A stretch of 64,000 nt of DNA from Streptomyces sp. B93 (GTDB lineage: Bacteria; Actinomycetota; Actinomycetes; Streptomycetales; Streptomycetaceae). Positions 16,069 through 24,049 of the stretch are shown in pieces. The number at the start of each line of letters is the position of its first letter. Positions within the stretch are counted from its first letter, which is position 1. The DNA lies in the NCBI RefSeq assembly GCF_018070565.1, contig NZ_JAGPXL010000019.1:1-64000 (forward strand), in the 5' to 3' direction. Both the position numbers and the translations under genes were made by a program. The notes below the pieces were generated by a model. The model worked only from the letters and a program-made list of their open reading frames with translations. It was not told the origin of the DNA and made no database searches.

Positions 16069-18942
16069 ATGACACAGCGGCACACCGGCCCCTCCTCGGG
16101 ACGGCTCATCGGCAGGGACACGGAGTTGGCGGAGATCCGGGCAGCGCTGAGCGCCGCGCGCGCGGGCCGGGGCGCGGCCGTGTTCGTCACCGGTGAACCC
16201 GGCGTCGGCCGGACCCGGCTGGCCGCCGAGGCCGTCGCGGACGCCCGCGCGGCCGACATGGTCACCGTGCAGGGCCGGGTCGGTACGGCGGGCGCGGGGC
16301 TGCCGTACCGGCCGCTGGTCGAGGTGGTCCTCTCGCTGGCCCGCGCGGGACTCGTACCGGACGCCGCGGGGAACGAACCGGTCCTCGCCCGGCTCCTCTC
16401 CGATCCGACGGGCCCGGGGGGCGGTGGTCCGCCGCACCTCGCCGTCGCGGAGGCGGTGCTGCGCCTCATCGCCGCGGCGGGCCGCTCCCACGGCTGTCTG
16501 GTCGTCCTGGAGGATCTGCACGACGCGGACGCCGGGACCACGACGGCCGTCGAATACCTGCTGGACAACATCGGGCAGCAGCCCGCCACGCTCCTGCTCA
16601 CGGCCGCGCAGGTCCCCTGCCTCGCGACCGACCTGGCCGCGCGGGCCCGCCAGAACGGATCGGCCGTCACCATCGGTCTGGGCGCCCTGGACCGGACCGG
16701 CGTCCGTCACCTCCTGGCGGCCGAGCTGGCCGGCGACCCGGCCGACATCGACCCCGGGCTGGTGGAGCGGGTGCTGGCCGACAGCGCCGGGATCCCGTTC
16801 GTCATCAAGGAGTGCCTGGCACAGCGCCGTGACGCGGCCGGTCAGGCCCCCGTCCCACCGGCCATAGCCCGCAGCGTGCGCCGTCGGGCCACCGCCCTCG
16901 GCCCCGTCGGAGTGGCCTTCCTGAGCACGGCCGCCCTGCTGGGGGAGCGTCTGGCCCCTGACGTGGCGCGGCGCGCCGTCGGGTGTGACGGCGCGGAGTC
17001 CTCCCGGATCCTGCGGGCGGCGACCGCGTCGTACCTCATCGTTCCGGACGGGGACGGTCACGTCTTCCGGCACCGGTTGGTGGGCCGCGCCCTGTGCGCC
17101 GAGCTGGACGCGGGGGTGCGCGCCGAGTACGCGCGCCGGGCGGCGCTCGCGGTGGCCGAGCTGTACCCGGGGCTGCCCGGGGAGTGGTGCTTACGCCTCG
17201 CCGAGTTGCACGCGCTCGTGGGCGATACGGAGGAGGCGGCGCGCCTGTACGGTCTGGCGGCGGAACGGGCCGCGGGCCCCGAATCGGCACGGCGGGCGGT
17301 CGCCCTGCTGGAGCGCGCCAGGGAACTCCTCGCGGCGGGCGGCGGGCCGGAGTCGGAGTTACGGATCGACATCCTGGAACGTCTGCTGGACGCCGTGGTC
17401 CCTGCGGCCCGCCTCGATCTGCTCCCCGGGCTGGCCGCCGCCGTAGCCGCCCTCGGGGAGTCGGGTCTCCCCCCGGTGCGGCGGGCCGGGCTGCACGCAC
17501 GGCTGGCCCTCGCGTTCGGCCTCGCCGGCCGGCCGACGGCGGCTCTGGAGCACCTCGACCTCTCCCGGACGTTGTGCGACACCGGCCAGGACCATCCCGA
17601 CGGGGCCCTCGTGGACCTGGCCGCGGCCCATGTCGAACCGCTCCGGCTGGCGCCCGGACGGCTGCGCACCGCCACCGAGTCGGCCCGTCGCGCACTGGAC
17701 GCGGCACAGCGCCGCGAGCAGCCCGCTCTGGCCTGCCGGGCCATGCTGGCGCTCAGCCGCCTCACCGCGGACGGGGACGAGCCGGCCGCGGTGAGCCATC
17801 TCCATGACGTCCGCTCGACGGCGCACGCGCACCAGTGGCCCGTCCTGCGGGTCTCCGCCGACGTCGCGCTGGCCGCGCTCGCCGCGCGTCGTGACGGCCG
17901 GACCGAGCATCTGGAGATCGCCCGCCGGGAGGCGTCGCGCCTCGGGGTGCGGCCGCTCGCGCACGAGGCCGGGTTCCTGCTCGCCGTGGAGGAGATCAGG
18001 CGGGGCGAGTTCACCGCGGCCGGGGCCCGCATCCACACGGCCATCGCCGACGCGACCCGGCACGGGCTCGGCCGGGACCTGGCCCGGCTGTGGCTCGCCG
18101 AGGCGATCCGGCACGCCCACCGCGGTCGGCGCGCGCGGATGCGCGAGGCGCTGGAGCGGCTCGCACCCCTGACCGGCGGGGCACCGGAGACCCGGGCCGC
18201 GGCCCATGGACTGGCGCGCGCGTTCTGCTCCCTGCTGGAGGAACAGCCGGAGGACGCCGAGCGGGAGTTGGCGCGGGCGCTCGCCCATGACGCTGAGAAC
18301 CCGGCGACCGGTGACTTCGGACGCCACGGCCTCGGCCTGCTGCTGGGCACCCTGGCGGGCCGCGCCGGGCGTGGGCACCACACGGACGCGATGGCCGCGA
18401 GTGTGGCGGGCACCCGCTGGAACCGGGTGTTCGTCGCCCTGGCCGACGCCGTGCTCCTCGGCCGTGAAGGGCACCCGGCCGAGGCGATCGCCGCCACGCA
18501 CGCGGCGCTCCAGGCCGCCCGGCCCTATCCCGTGGCGCGTCACCTCGGGCTGCGTCTGGTCGCGCGCGAGGCCTACGACGAGGGCTGGGGCGCGCCGGTG
18601 GACTGGCTGCGCGGGGCGGAGGCGTACTTCCACGACGCCGACGTTCCGGCCGTCGCCGCTGCCTGCCGCGCGCTGCTGCGCCGCATGGGGGTGTCGGTCC
18701 GGCAGCGGCGCCAGGGGTTCGAGCGGGTACCGCACGACCTGCGCCGGCACGGCGTGACCGTACGCGAGTTCGAGGTCGCGCGGTTGCTGGCCGAGCGCAT
18801 CAGCAACAAGGAGATCGCGGCCCGGCTGCACATCTCGCCGCGCACCGTCGAGAAGCACGTGTCGAGCCTCCTCCAGAAGACGGGCCACCCCAATCGCGCG
18901 GTGTTCGCCAGGGCCACCGATCTGGCGAACACCGTTCTCTAG
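16069..18942 (+). CDS. LAL-type LuxR-family regulator with ATPase domain
   Basis: A 957-residue large ATP-binding LuxR regulator. The N-terminal AAA-like domain carries Walker A as GEPGVGRT (42-49), with Arg where Lys is usual, and a Walker B LVVLEDLHDAD. A long helical, TPR-like centre follows. The C-terminal GerE helix-turn-helix (about 885-950) has VREFEVARLLAERISNKEIAARL and SPRTVEKHVSSLL. LALs commonly activate secondary-metabolite or sugar-use genes. The ATG at 16069 is chosen because the domain starts immediately. It converges on the lanthipeptide cluster with a 17-base gap, so it is a candidate pathway regulator. The K-to-R change could reduce nucleotide binding. Confidence 0.9.
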   Translation: MTQRHTGPSSGRLIGRDTELAEIRAALSAARAGRGAAVFVTGEPGVGRTRLAAEAVADARAADMVTVQGRVGTAGAGLPYRPLVEVVLSLARAGLVPDAAGNEPVLARLLSDPTGPGGGGPPHLAVAEAVLRLIAAAGRSHGCLVVLEDLHDADAGTTTAVEYLLDNIGQQPATLLLTAAQVPCLATDLAARARQNGSAVTIGLGALDRTGVRHLLAAELAGDPADIDPGLVERVLADSAGIPFVIKECLAQRRDAAGQAPVPPAIARSVRRRATALGPVGVAFLSTAALLGERLAPDVARRAVGCDGAESSRILRAATASYLIVPDGDGHVFRHRLVGRALCAELDAGVRAEYARRAALAVAELYPGLPGEWCLRLAELHALVGDTEEAARLYGLAAERAAGPESARRAVALLERARELLAAGGGPESELRIDILERLLDAVVPAARLDLLPGLAAAVAALGESGLPPVRRAGLHARLALAFGLAGRPTAALEHLDLSRTLCDTGQDHPDGALVDLAAAHVEPLRLAPGRLRTATESARRALDAAQRREQPALACRAMLALSRLTADGDEPAAVSHLHDVRSTAHAHQWPVLRVSADVALAALAARRDGRTEHLEIARREASRLGVRPLAHEAGFLLAVEEIRRGEFTAAGARIHTAIADATRHGLGRDLARLWLAEAIRHAHRGRRARMREALERLAPLTGGAPETRAAAHGLARAFCSLLEEQPEDAERELARALAHDAENPATGDFGRHGLGLLLGTLAGRAGRGHHTDAMAASVAGTRWNRVFVALADAVLLGREGHPAEAIAATHAALQAARPYPVARHLGLRLVAREAYDEGWGAPVDWLRGAEAYFHDADVPAVAAACRALLRRMGVSVRQRRQGFERVPHDLRRHGVTVREFEVARLLAERISNKEIAARLHISPRTVEKHVSSLLQKTGHPNRAVFARATDLANTVL

Positions 18943-18959
18943 GGCCTGTCGTCATGCCT

Positions 18960-20507
18960 TCAGGACGGCAGCGCCGCGGGCGCCAGGTCCACCACCCGGT
19001 CGAAGCCCCGGTCCAGGTCCTCGTCCCCGTGGTGCACGACCAGCAGCGCGCGTCCGTCGGCGCGGGACCGCAGCGCCCGCAGCACCAGGGCCCGGCCCCG
19101 GTCGTCGAGGTTCGCGAACGGCTCGTCGGCCAGGTAGACGTCCGCGTCCTGCGACAGCAGCGCGGCGACGCCGACCCGCTGGCGCTGCCCGGAGGACAGT
19201 TCCGAGGGCAGTTGGTCGGCCAGGTCGTCCAGCCCGAACGACGTACGCAGCCCGGCGTCGGCGACCAGTTCGCGCACCGGCAGCGGAGGCAGTTGCACGG
19301 GGGCGGTCAGGCTCGCCACCCGGGGCGGCAGGGTGACGGTGCCGGCGTCGGGCGCGAGGGTTCCGGAGAGGATGTGCAGGAGCGTGGTCTTCCCGCAGCC
19401 GTTGGGGCCGCGCAGGATGACGTGCTCGCCAGGACGCAGTTCGAAGTCGTCGAACACGATGTCCCTGCCCTCCTCCCTGCCCTCGTCCCCGCCTCCGCCG
19501 CCGTACCGGACGCGGACGTCGTGTACGCGGACCAGGGGGCCCTCCTGGTGGTACGGCGCCCGCTCGACGGCCCGCAGGGACTCGATGCGCTTGAGGACGG
19601 CCCTGTTCCGGCGGACCTGCGGGATCATGTTGACCAGTTCGAAGATGCCGGTGATGGCCCGCCACAGCGAGTTCACGAAGGCGAGGAAGCTGCCGAACGA
19701 CATCCTCCCGGTGAACACGAAGAACGCGCCGATCACCATCGACGCGGTGTCGGAGAGGTTCATCACCAGGTCGCTCAGCGTGTGCTGCTTCTGCGTCAGC
19801 CGGTAGTTGTCGAACTTGATGCCGAGGAACCCGTCGAGTGCCCGCCGGTTCGCCGCCCGGGTGCCGGGCAGCAGCATCGGCAGACCGCGCAGCGCCTGGA
19901 ACGACTCCAGCGTCCGGGTCAACCGGCCTATGTAGCGTGCCTCGGCCTCCCGCTCGGGCTCCGTGTTCCTCTCGATGCGCCCCGCCAGCCGGTTGCTCAC
20001 CAGGACCAGCGGCGGCACGATCACCAGCAGGACCAGGCTCGCCTGCCACGACAGCCACAGCAGCACGCCGAGGAACACCACCGAGGAGACGGTCTGCCGG
20101 GCGACCCGGATGCAGACGTCGACGGCAGGCAGCACGCCCTCGGAGACGTCGTTGTGGATGCGGCTGACGTAGGAGGTGTTGCCGGCCTCCGACATCTGCC
20201 GGCCGTCCAGCCCGAGCGTGTTGTCGAGCAGTTCCATCTCCAGCACCAGCGTGAACCGGTTCTCGTACCGCTTGCGCCACCAGGCGATCCAGTAGCCCCC
20301 CAGGTTGAGTCCCAGCCCGAGCACCAGATAGCCGGTGCCCAGCACCAGGAAACGGCTGAAGTCGGTGGTGAGGATCGCCTGGTCGAACAGGGCCTTGAGG
20401 AGCAGCGGGTGCAGCAGTGCCTCGGTCCCGCCCTTCACCGCCTCGGCGAGGGCGATGACGACGAACCCGGTCCGGTGGCCGCGCAGGGTGAGCCACAACT
20501 GCCTCAT
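18960..20507 (-). CDS. ABC half-transporter (permease-ATPase fusion), lanthipeptide export
   Basis: A 515-residue type I exporter half-molecule: about five to six membrane segments in residues 1-300, then an ATPase with Walker A GPNGCGKTT, signature LSSGQRQRVG, Walker B VYLADEP and the switch histidine in LVVHHGDED. The ATPase is compact and a Gly-rich linker (GGGGGDEGREEGR) precedes it. It overlaps the LanKC stop by four bases (ATGA), so it should work with it. The likely role is export of the modified peptide across the membrane; it must dimerise. There is no peptidase C39 domain, as expected for class III, so leader removal is left to another protease. Confidence 0.88.
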   Translation of the reverse strand: MRQLWLTLRGHRTGFVVIALAEAVKGGTEALLHPLLLKALFDQAILTTDFSRFLVLGTGYLVLGLGLNLGGYWIAWWRKRYENRFTLVLEMELLDNTLGLDGRQMSEAGNTSYVSRIHNDVSEGVLPAVDVCIRVARQTVSSVVFLGVLLWLSWQASLVLLVIVPPLVLVSNRLAGRIERNTEPEREAEARYIGRLTRTLESFQALRGLPMLLPGTRAANRRALDGFLGIKFDNYRLTQKQHTLSDLVMNLSDTASMVIGAFFVFTGRMSFGSFLAFVNSLWRAITGIFELVNMIPQVRRNRAVLKRIESLRAVERAPYHQEGPLVRVHDVRVRYGGGGGDEGREEGRDIVFDDFELRPGEHVILRGPNGCGKTTLLHILSGTLAPDAGTVTLPPRVASLTAPVQLPPLPVRELVADAGLRTSFGLDDLADQLPSELSSGQRQRVGVAALLSQDADVYLADEPFANLDDRGRALVLRALRSRADGRALLVVHHGDEDLDRGFDRVVDLAPAALPS

Positions 20508-23203
20508 CGCGCGGCCTCGTCCAGCAGGAAGTCGGGCGTACCACCGTGGTTGACCCGGTGCAGCACCCTGAGCACCCCCGCGGACCCGGTGAGGTAGTCG
20601 GTGGAGCAGCGCAGCAGTCCCTCACCTGGAAGGGCGAGCGGCACCACGCCGTCCTGGCGTGCGATGCCGAAGCGCTGAGCGGGCTCGAAGAGGAACGCCC
20701 GGCGTACGAAGTCCAGTTGCCGCAACGCCAGGTCCCGGTAGGAGCGCTCGCCGGTGAACTCGGCGGCGTCCAGGAGCGCGTCGGCGATCCCGGCCATGCC
20801 GAAGCCGTACCCCGGGAGGATGGAGTGCCGGACGTCGAGGCCCTCCAGTACCGTGCGTGCGTTCTCCAGGTCGCCGTAGCGCAGCAGCACCTGCGCCACA
20901 CCGGCGGAGCCCACTTCGACGTACGGCTCCAGGGTTCCCTCGTGCTCGAACATGACCGGCCCGCCGTCGTCGACCGGTCTGGCGTGGTCCATCTCCCAGG
21001 CGAGCGCGCCCCACCCGAGCCGTAAATAGGACTCCTCCCCCGTGACCTGGTACATCCGCAGCAGGAACAGGGCCACGCCCGCCTGCCCGAACCCCAGCCC
21101 GGTCAGCGGCCCGTTCTTCGAGAAGTCGTTCAGCCAGTACACGTGTCGGCCGTCGCGCCGCGCACGCTCGCCCAGCGCCCGTGCGCACGCCTCGGCGGCC
21201 GTGAGGTCCCGTGGATCACCACCGCGCAGGTAGAAGCGCAGATCGGTCATGCCGAGGCCCGCGAGACCGTAGTAGAAGGTGTGGTCCCCGTGGTCGAAGG
21301 CCCGTTGGTTGGCCCGGGTCAGCAGCTTCCGGGCGGCCGACGGCAGTCCGAGTGAGTCGGCCGCCCAGGCGAGTCCCGCCAGACCGCACATCAGACCGTC
21401 CGGGTACTCGTCCACGTCGATGTCGTCGAGGCGTGCGCGCAGCCAGTCCAGCCAGGCCGGTCGCAGCGGCACACCGGAGGCGTGGAGCGCCCACAGGACT
21501 CCGCTCGCGCCGAAGCCGAGGCTGAGCGAGTTGGTGACATGGGCGAACGGGTCGACGGGGAAGAGCGTTTCCCGTTCCGGGTCGGCGACGGCCCGGACGA
21601 ACGCGGCCACACCCGCCTCCGTGACCGCCAGGCCGGGCTTCTCCTCCACCACCGGCACGGGCGGAGCCGTCACACCGCCGAGGAGTTCCTCCTCGTTCTC
21701 CAGGAGGTCCAGCACCTCGCCCAGCCCGATCCTCGCGTGTGCCAGGTCCGTGACGAGGCCGTGGACCCGCTCCGGCCATCCGAGGCCGTCGAAGAAGATC
21801 CGGAAGGTGTCGAAGATGTCCTCACGCAGATGGGACATCGCCGCGATCGGGAAGACGAAGTAGGCCATGGTGGTGGCCAACCCGTAGAGGTCGCCCTCCG
21901 TCCCGCGCGCCTCGAAACCGTTCCGGGAGAGGCTGAACCCCGGGGTGAACAGCTCGACCGGCCTCTCCAGCGACGTCTCACCGTCCTCGCCGTCGCCGTC
22001 GCCGTCGGCACCGGCCAGCCGGCAGGCCTCCAGGTCGATGACGGTCACCTCATGGGTGCCGGGATCGATGAGCAGGTTGGCGGCGGTCAGGTCACCGAGG
22101 ATCACCCCACGCTCGTGGGCGGTGCGCACGGCACGGACGAGGCTGCGGAAGACGGCGAGGTAGATCCGCAGGAAGTCCCGCGAGCGTTCCACGTCGAAGC
22201 CGGGGCGGGCCAGCGGATTGCGTTCCAGGAGCACGCCGCGGATGTCGGAGCCCTCGATGAACTCCTCGGCGATGTAGTGGTGCTCCCAGTGCCGGAACTC
22301 GGCGATCGGCTCGGGGAAGCGGCCGGTCCCGGCGAGCCGGTTGAGGAAGCGCCACTCCCGGCGCAGGACGTCCACGGCGTCGTACCCCTGGCGCGGGTTG
22401 ACGTTGGTGTGCGGGCGTGCCTCCTTGAGCACCACCTTGCGGTCACCGTCCGCGGTGTCCTGTGCCGTGTACACCCCACCGCCGTTGGAGAACTGGATCG
22501 CCCCGGTCACCCGGAACCGGCCGCCCAGCAGTGTGCCGTCCTGTTCGGGCTCCTCGGCCGGCTTCCAGTCCTCGAACGGCCACGGCACCCACCAGGGCTG
22601 CGCGTAGCCGAGGGCACGGTTGTCGGGTACGGGCCCGTCCGGGCCGTTGATCTGCGGCCGCCGCCGTCCGAGGACATCGACGACATGGGTGTCGAGGAAC
22701 TGGCCGTAGCGGAAGTACAGCGCCTTGCTGTCCCGGTACCTCAGGTCGGACAGCACATAGGCGCCCTCGGCACCCTCCAGGAGGCGGGCCAGATCCGCCA
22801 GGCACGCCCGGAACTCCGCGTCGTCGCGCGGATACACGGTGACCAGCTTGCCGCTGTTGCCGCGGGACATGGCCTTCGAGTTGAGCATCTCGAACACGTT
22901 GAGGTCCAGGGCGATCTTGAAGTCGGCGCCGCGCCCGGTGAGGTACCCGACGACGGTCGCGGCGACCTCGTGCACGCGGTCCAGCCCCGCCGACACATGG
23001 ATCTTCCATCCCTGGGCCGGGAGGTCGGGGTTGTGCCGGTGGCTCCACCAGATGCCGCTGCGCACGAACCGCTCACGGGTCCGCTCGTCGAGCCCGGCGA
23101 TGAAGTGGTCGGCCCGCGGCTCGTAGTAGTCGGCGAGCGGGTCGAAGAACAGCGTGTCGTTCCAGGCGAAGAGGAAACGATGGACCCAGCGTTCGTTGCG
23201 CAT
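20504..23203 (-). CDS. lanKC: Class III lanthipeptide synthetase LanKC
   Basis: An 899-residue trifunctional synthetase. The N-terminal lyase-like part (1-210) has GWKIHVSAG and FKIALD. The Ser/Thr kinase domain (about 220-480) has Lys260 in VVLKEARPH, the catalytic loop GDLTAANLL (Asp371, Asn376) and DLE at 390-392 in place of DFG. The C-terminal LanC-like domain (about 590-899) lacks the Cys/Cys-His zinc ligands, which separates class III from class IV. Such enzymes phosphorylate Ser/Thr, eliminate phosphate and cyclise to lanthionine or labionin, using NTPs. The ATG at 23203 gives the family start RNERWVHRFLFAWNDTLFFDP. It sits after two precursor genes and before the exporter gene on the same strand. 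Confidence 0.95.
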   Translation of the reverse strand: MRNERWVHRFLFAWNDTLFFDPLADYYEPRADHFIAGLDERTRERFVRSGIWWSHRHNPDLPAQGWKIHVSAGLDRVHEVAATVVGYLTGRGADFKIALDLNVFEMLNSKAMSRGNSGKLVTVYPRDDAEFRACLADLARLLEGAEGAYVLSDLRYRDSKALYFRYGQFLDTHVVDVLGRRRPQINGPDGPVPDNRALGYAQPWWVPWPFEDWKPAEEPEQDGTLLGGRFRVTGAIQFSNGGGVYTAQDTADGDRKVVLKEARPHTNVNPRQGYDAVDVLRREWRFLNRLAGTGRFPEPIAEFRHWEHHYIAEEFIEGSDIRGVLLERNPLARPGFDVERSRDFLRIYLAVFRSLVRAVRTAHERGVILGDLTAANLLIDPGTHEVTVIDLEACRLAGADGDGDGEDGETSLERPVELFTPGFSLSRNGFEARGTEGDLYGLATTMAYFVFPIAAMSHLREDIFDTFRIFFDGLGWPERVHGLVTDLAHARIGLGEVLDLLENEEELLGGVTAPPVPVVEEKPGLAVTEAGVAAFVRAVADPERETLFPVDPFAHVTNSLSLGFGASGVLWALHASGVPLRPAWLDWLRARLDDIDVDEYPDGLMCGLAGLAWAADSLGLPSAARKLLTRANQRAFDHGDHTFYYGLAGLGMTDLRFYLRGGDPRDLTAAEACARALGERARRDGRHVYWLNDFSKNGPLTGLGFGQAGVALFLLRMYQVTGEESYLRLGWGALAWEMDHARPVDDGGPVMFEHEGTLEPYVEVGSAGVAQVLLRYGDLENARTVLEGLDVRHSILPGYGFGMAGIADALLDAAEFTGERSYRDLALRQLDFVRRAFLFEPAQRFGIARQDGVVPLALPGEGLLRCSTDYLTGSAGVLRVLHRVNHGGTPDFLLDEAAR

Positions 23204-23369
23204 GCCTGCCTCTGTGTTCTCGGCCTCTGTTGCTTCGTCTGCCTTGGTCGCTCGTCCGCGCCCGCGTTCCGTCCGAGGGGCCGCCGACGGCGAAGGCGAC
23301 AGCGACGGCCGCGAACGTGAGGGACCCGGGCGGGAGCGACGGCACGCTCCCACCCGGATCACGCGGTGC

Positions 23370-23480
23370 CTAGTCGTCAGCCTTCTTGCAGCAGTGCATC
23401 GCGCTGGAGGTCAGGCTGCTGACGCGGACACCGGCGGTGACGGCCACGGGCTCCATGAGCTGGAGCTTCAGCACGCTCAC
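23370..23480 (-). CDS. lanA2: Class III lanthipeptide precursor 2
   Basis: A 36-residue peptide starting at GTG 23480. The leader begins SVLKLQLMEP, the leucine-rich leader recognised by LanKC enzymes. The core region reads SSLTSSAMHCCKKADD. Ser22 and Ser25 followed by Cys30 fit the S-x2-S-xn-C pattern of labionin/lanthionine formation, and a second adjacent Cys31 offers another ring or a disulfide. Length and layout match precursor 1 position by position (S22, T24, S25, C30, C31, K32, K33). It lies 11 bases after precursor 1 and 166 bases before lanKC. No strong ribosome site is visible, so coupling to precursor 1 is likely. Confidence 0.88.
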   Translation of the reverse strand: MSVLKLQLMEPVAVTAGVRVSSLTSSAMHCCKKADD

Positions 23481-23491
23481 GCCGAGCGGCC

Positions 23492-23602
23492 TCAGTTCGG
23501 CTGCTTCTTGCAGCAGTCGCTGCTGCTGGAGGTCAGGCTGACGGCGGCCGCGTTGGTGGCCGAGATCTCCGGCTCAAGGGTCTGGAGCTTCAGGACGCTC
23601 AT
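23492..23602 (-). CDS. lanA1: Class III lanthipeptide precursor 1
   Basis: A 36-residue peptide from ATG 23602, preceded by a perfect GTGGAGG ribosome site seven bases away. The leader begins SVLKLQTLEPE. The core is rich in Ser (SLTSSSSDCCKKQPN), with Ser22, Ser25 and the CysCys pair at 30-31. It differs from precursor 2 in the residues before the CysCys pair (SSSD versus SAMH) and in the tail, so the two mature products would differ. It is the first gene of the lanA1-lanA2-lanKC-ABC operon. Confidence 0.92.
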   Translation of the reverse strand: MSVLKLQTLEPEISATNAAAVSLTSSSSDCCKKQPN

Positions 23603-23642
23603 GGAAAACCTCCACGGTGGTCGGGTCCGTGACACGCACGGA

Positions 23643-23685
23643 ACGTTGATCGCTCGCCGACGGATCGGCAGCCGTAAGTCAACGT
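23643..23685. promoter_or_regulatory. Possible regulator site upstream of lanA1
   Basis: Inverted repeat ACGTTGA (23643-23649) and TCAACGT (23679-23685), with a smaller GCCGA/TCGGC palindrome between. On the lan strand, TTGACT occurs here as a possible -35, but no convincing -10 at 17 bases was found. It could be the binding site for the nearby LAL regulator. Confidence 0.3.
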
Positions 23686-23857
23686 GAGCGCCCCGGCGCG
23701 CACATGGGGGTCCGGCCCCCGCATTCTTCGCCGTACCACCCAGGAAGACGGGGGGGTTCCCGCCGCGAAATGGTGGTGCGTGGTGCCGCCGGGCCCGGGC
23801 CCCCGGCTCATCGGGTACGAGGCCCGGAGCCGGGGGCCGTCAGGTGCCCTGTCGGGA

Positions 23858-24049
23858 TCAGCAGCATCGGCTCGGGGACTCGCACTCGCGCCGCTGGGTG
23901 CGCAGCCGCTGGTACTCCCGGCGCGTGGGCGGCGGGGCGTCGGGGTGGTGGCTGCGGTGGCGTGCGCAGTAGCGCTCGTACTCCGTCTCGCCGGTCACTT
24001 CCCGCGCGTACCAGAGCACGGTGGCCAGCGCCTTCCGTACGACGCTCAT
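23858..24049 (-). CDS. YbdD/YjiX-family small protein
   Basis: A 63-residue DUF466-type protein with the typical pattern VLWYAREVTGETEYERYCARH and then PPTRREYQRLRTQRRE. It ends in an extra CC. Members are nearly always encoded directly after CstA-type peptide/pyruvate transporters and are thought to support their activity. Its ATG overlaps the cstA stop (ATGA), so the two are translationally coupled. Confidence 0.9.
   Translation of the reverse strand: MSVVRKALATVLWYAREVTGETEYERYCARHRSHHPDAPPPTRREYQRLRTQRRECESPSRCC

Noticed and set aside
20504..23203. Class IV (LanL) synthetase
   Set aside because: The C-terminal cyclase lacks Cys/Cys-His zinc ligands, and precursors fit class III.
23599..23811. 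Additional minus-strand ORF upstream of lanA1
   Set aside because: No ribosome site, no codon bias and no leader-like motif; it overlaps the likely promoter.
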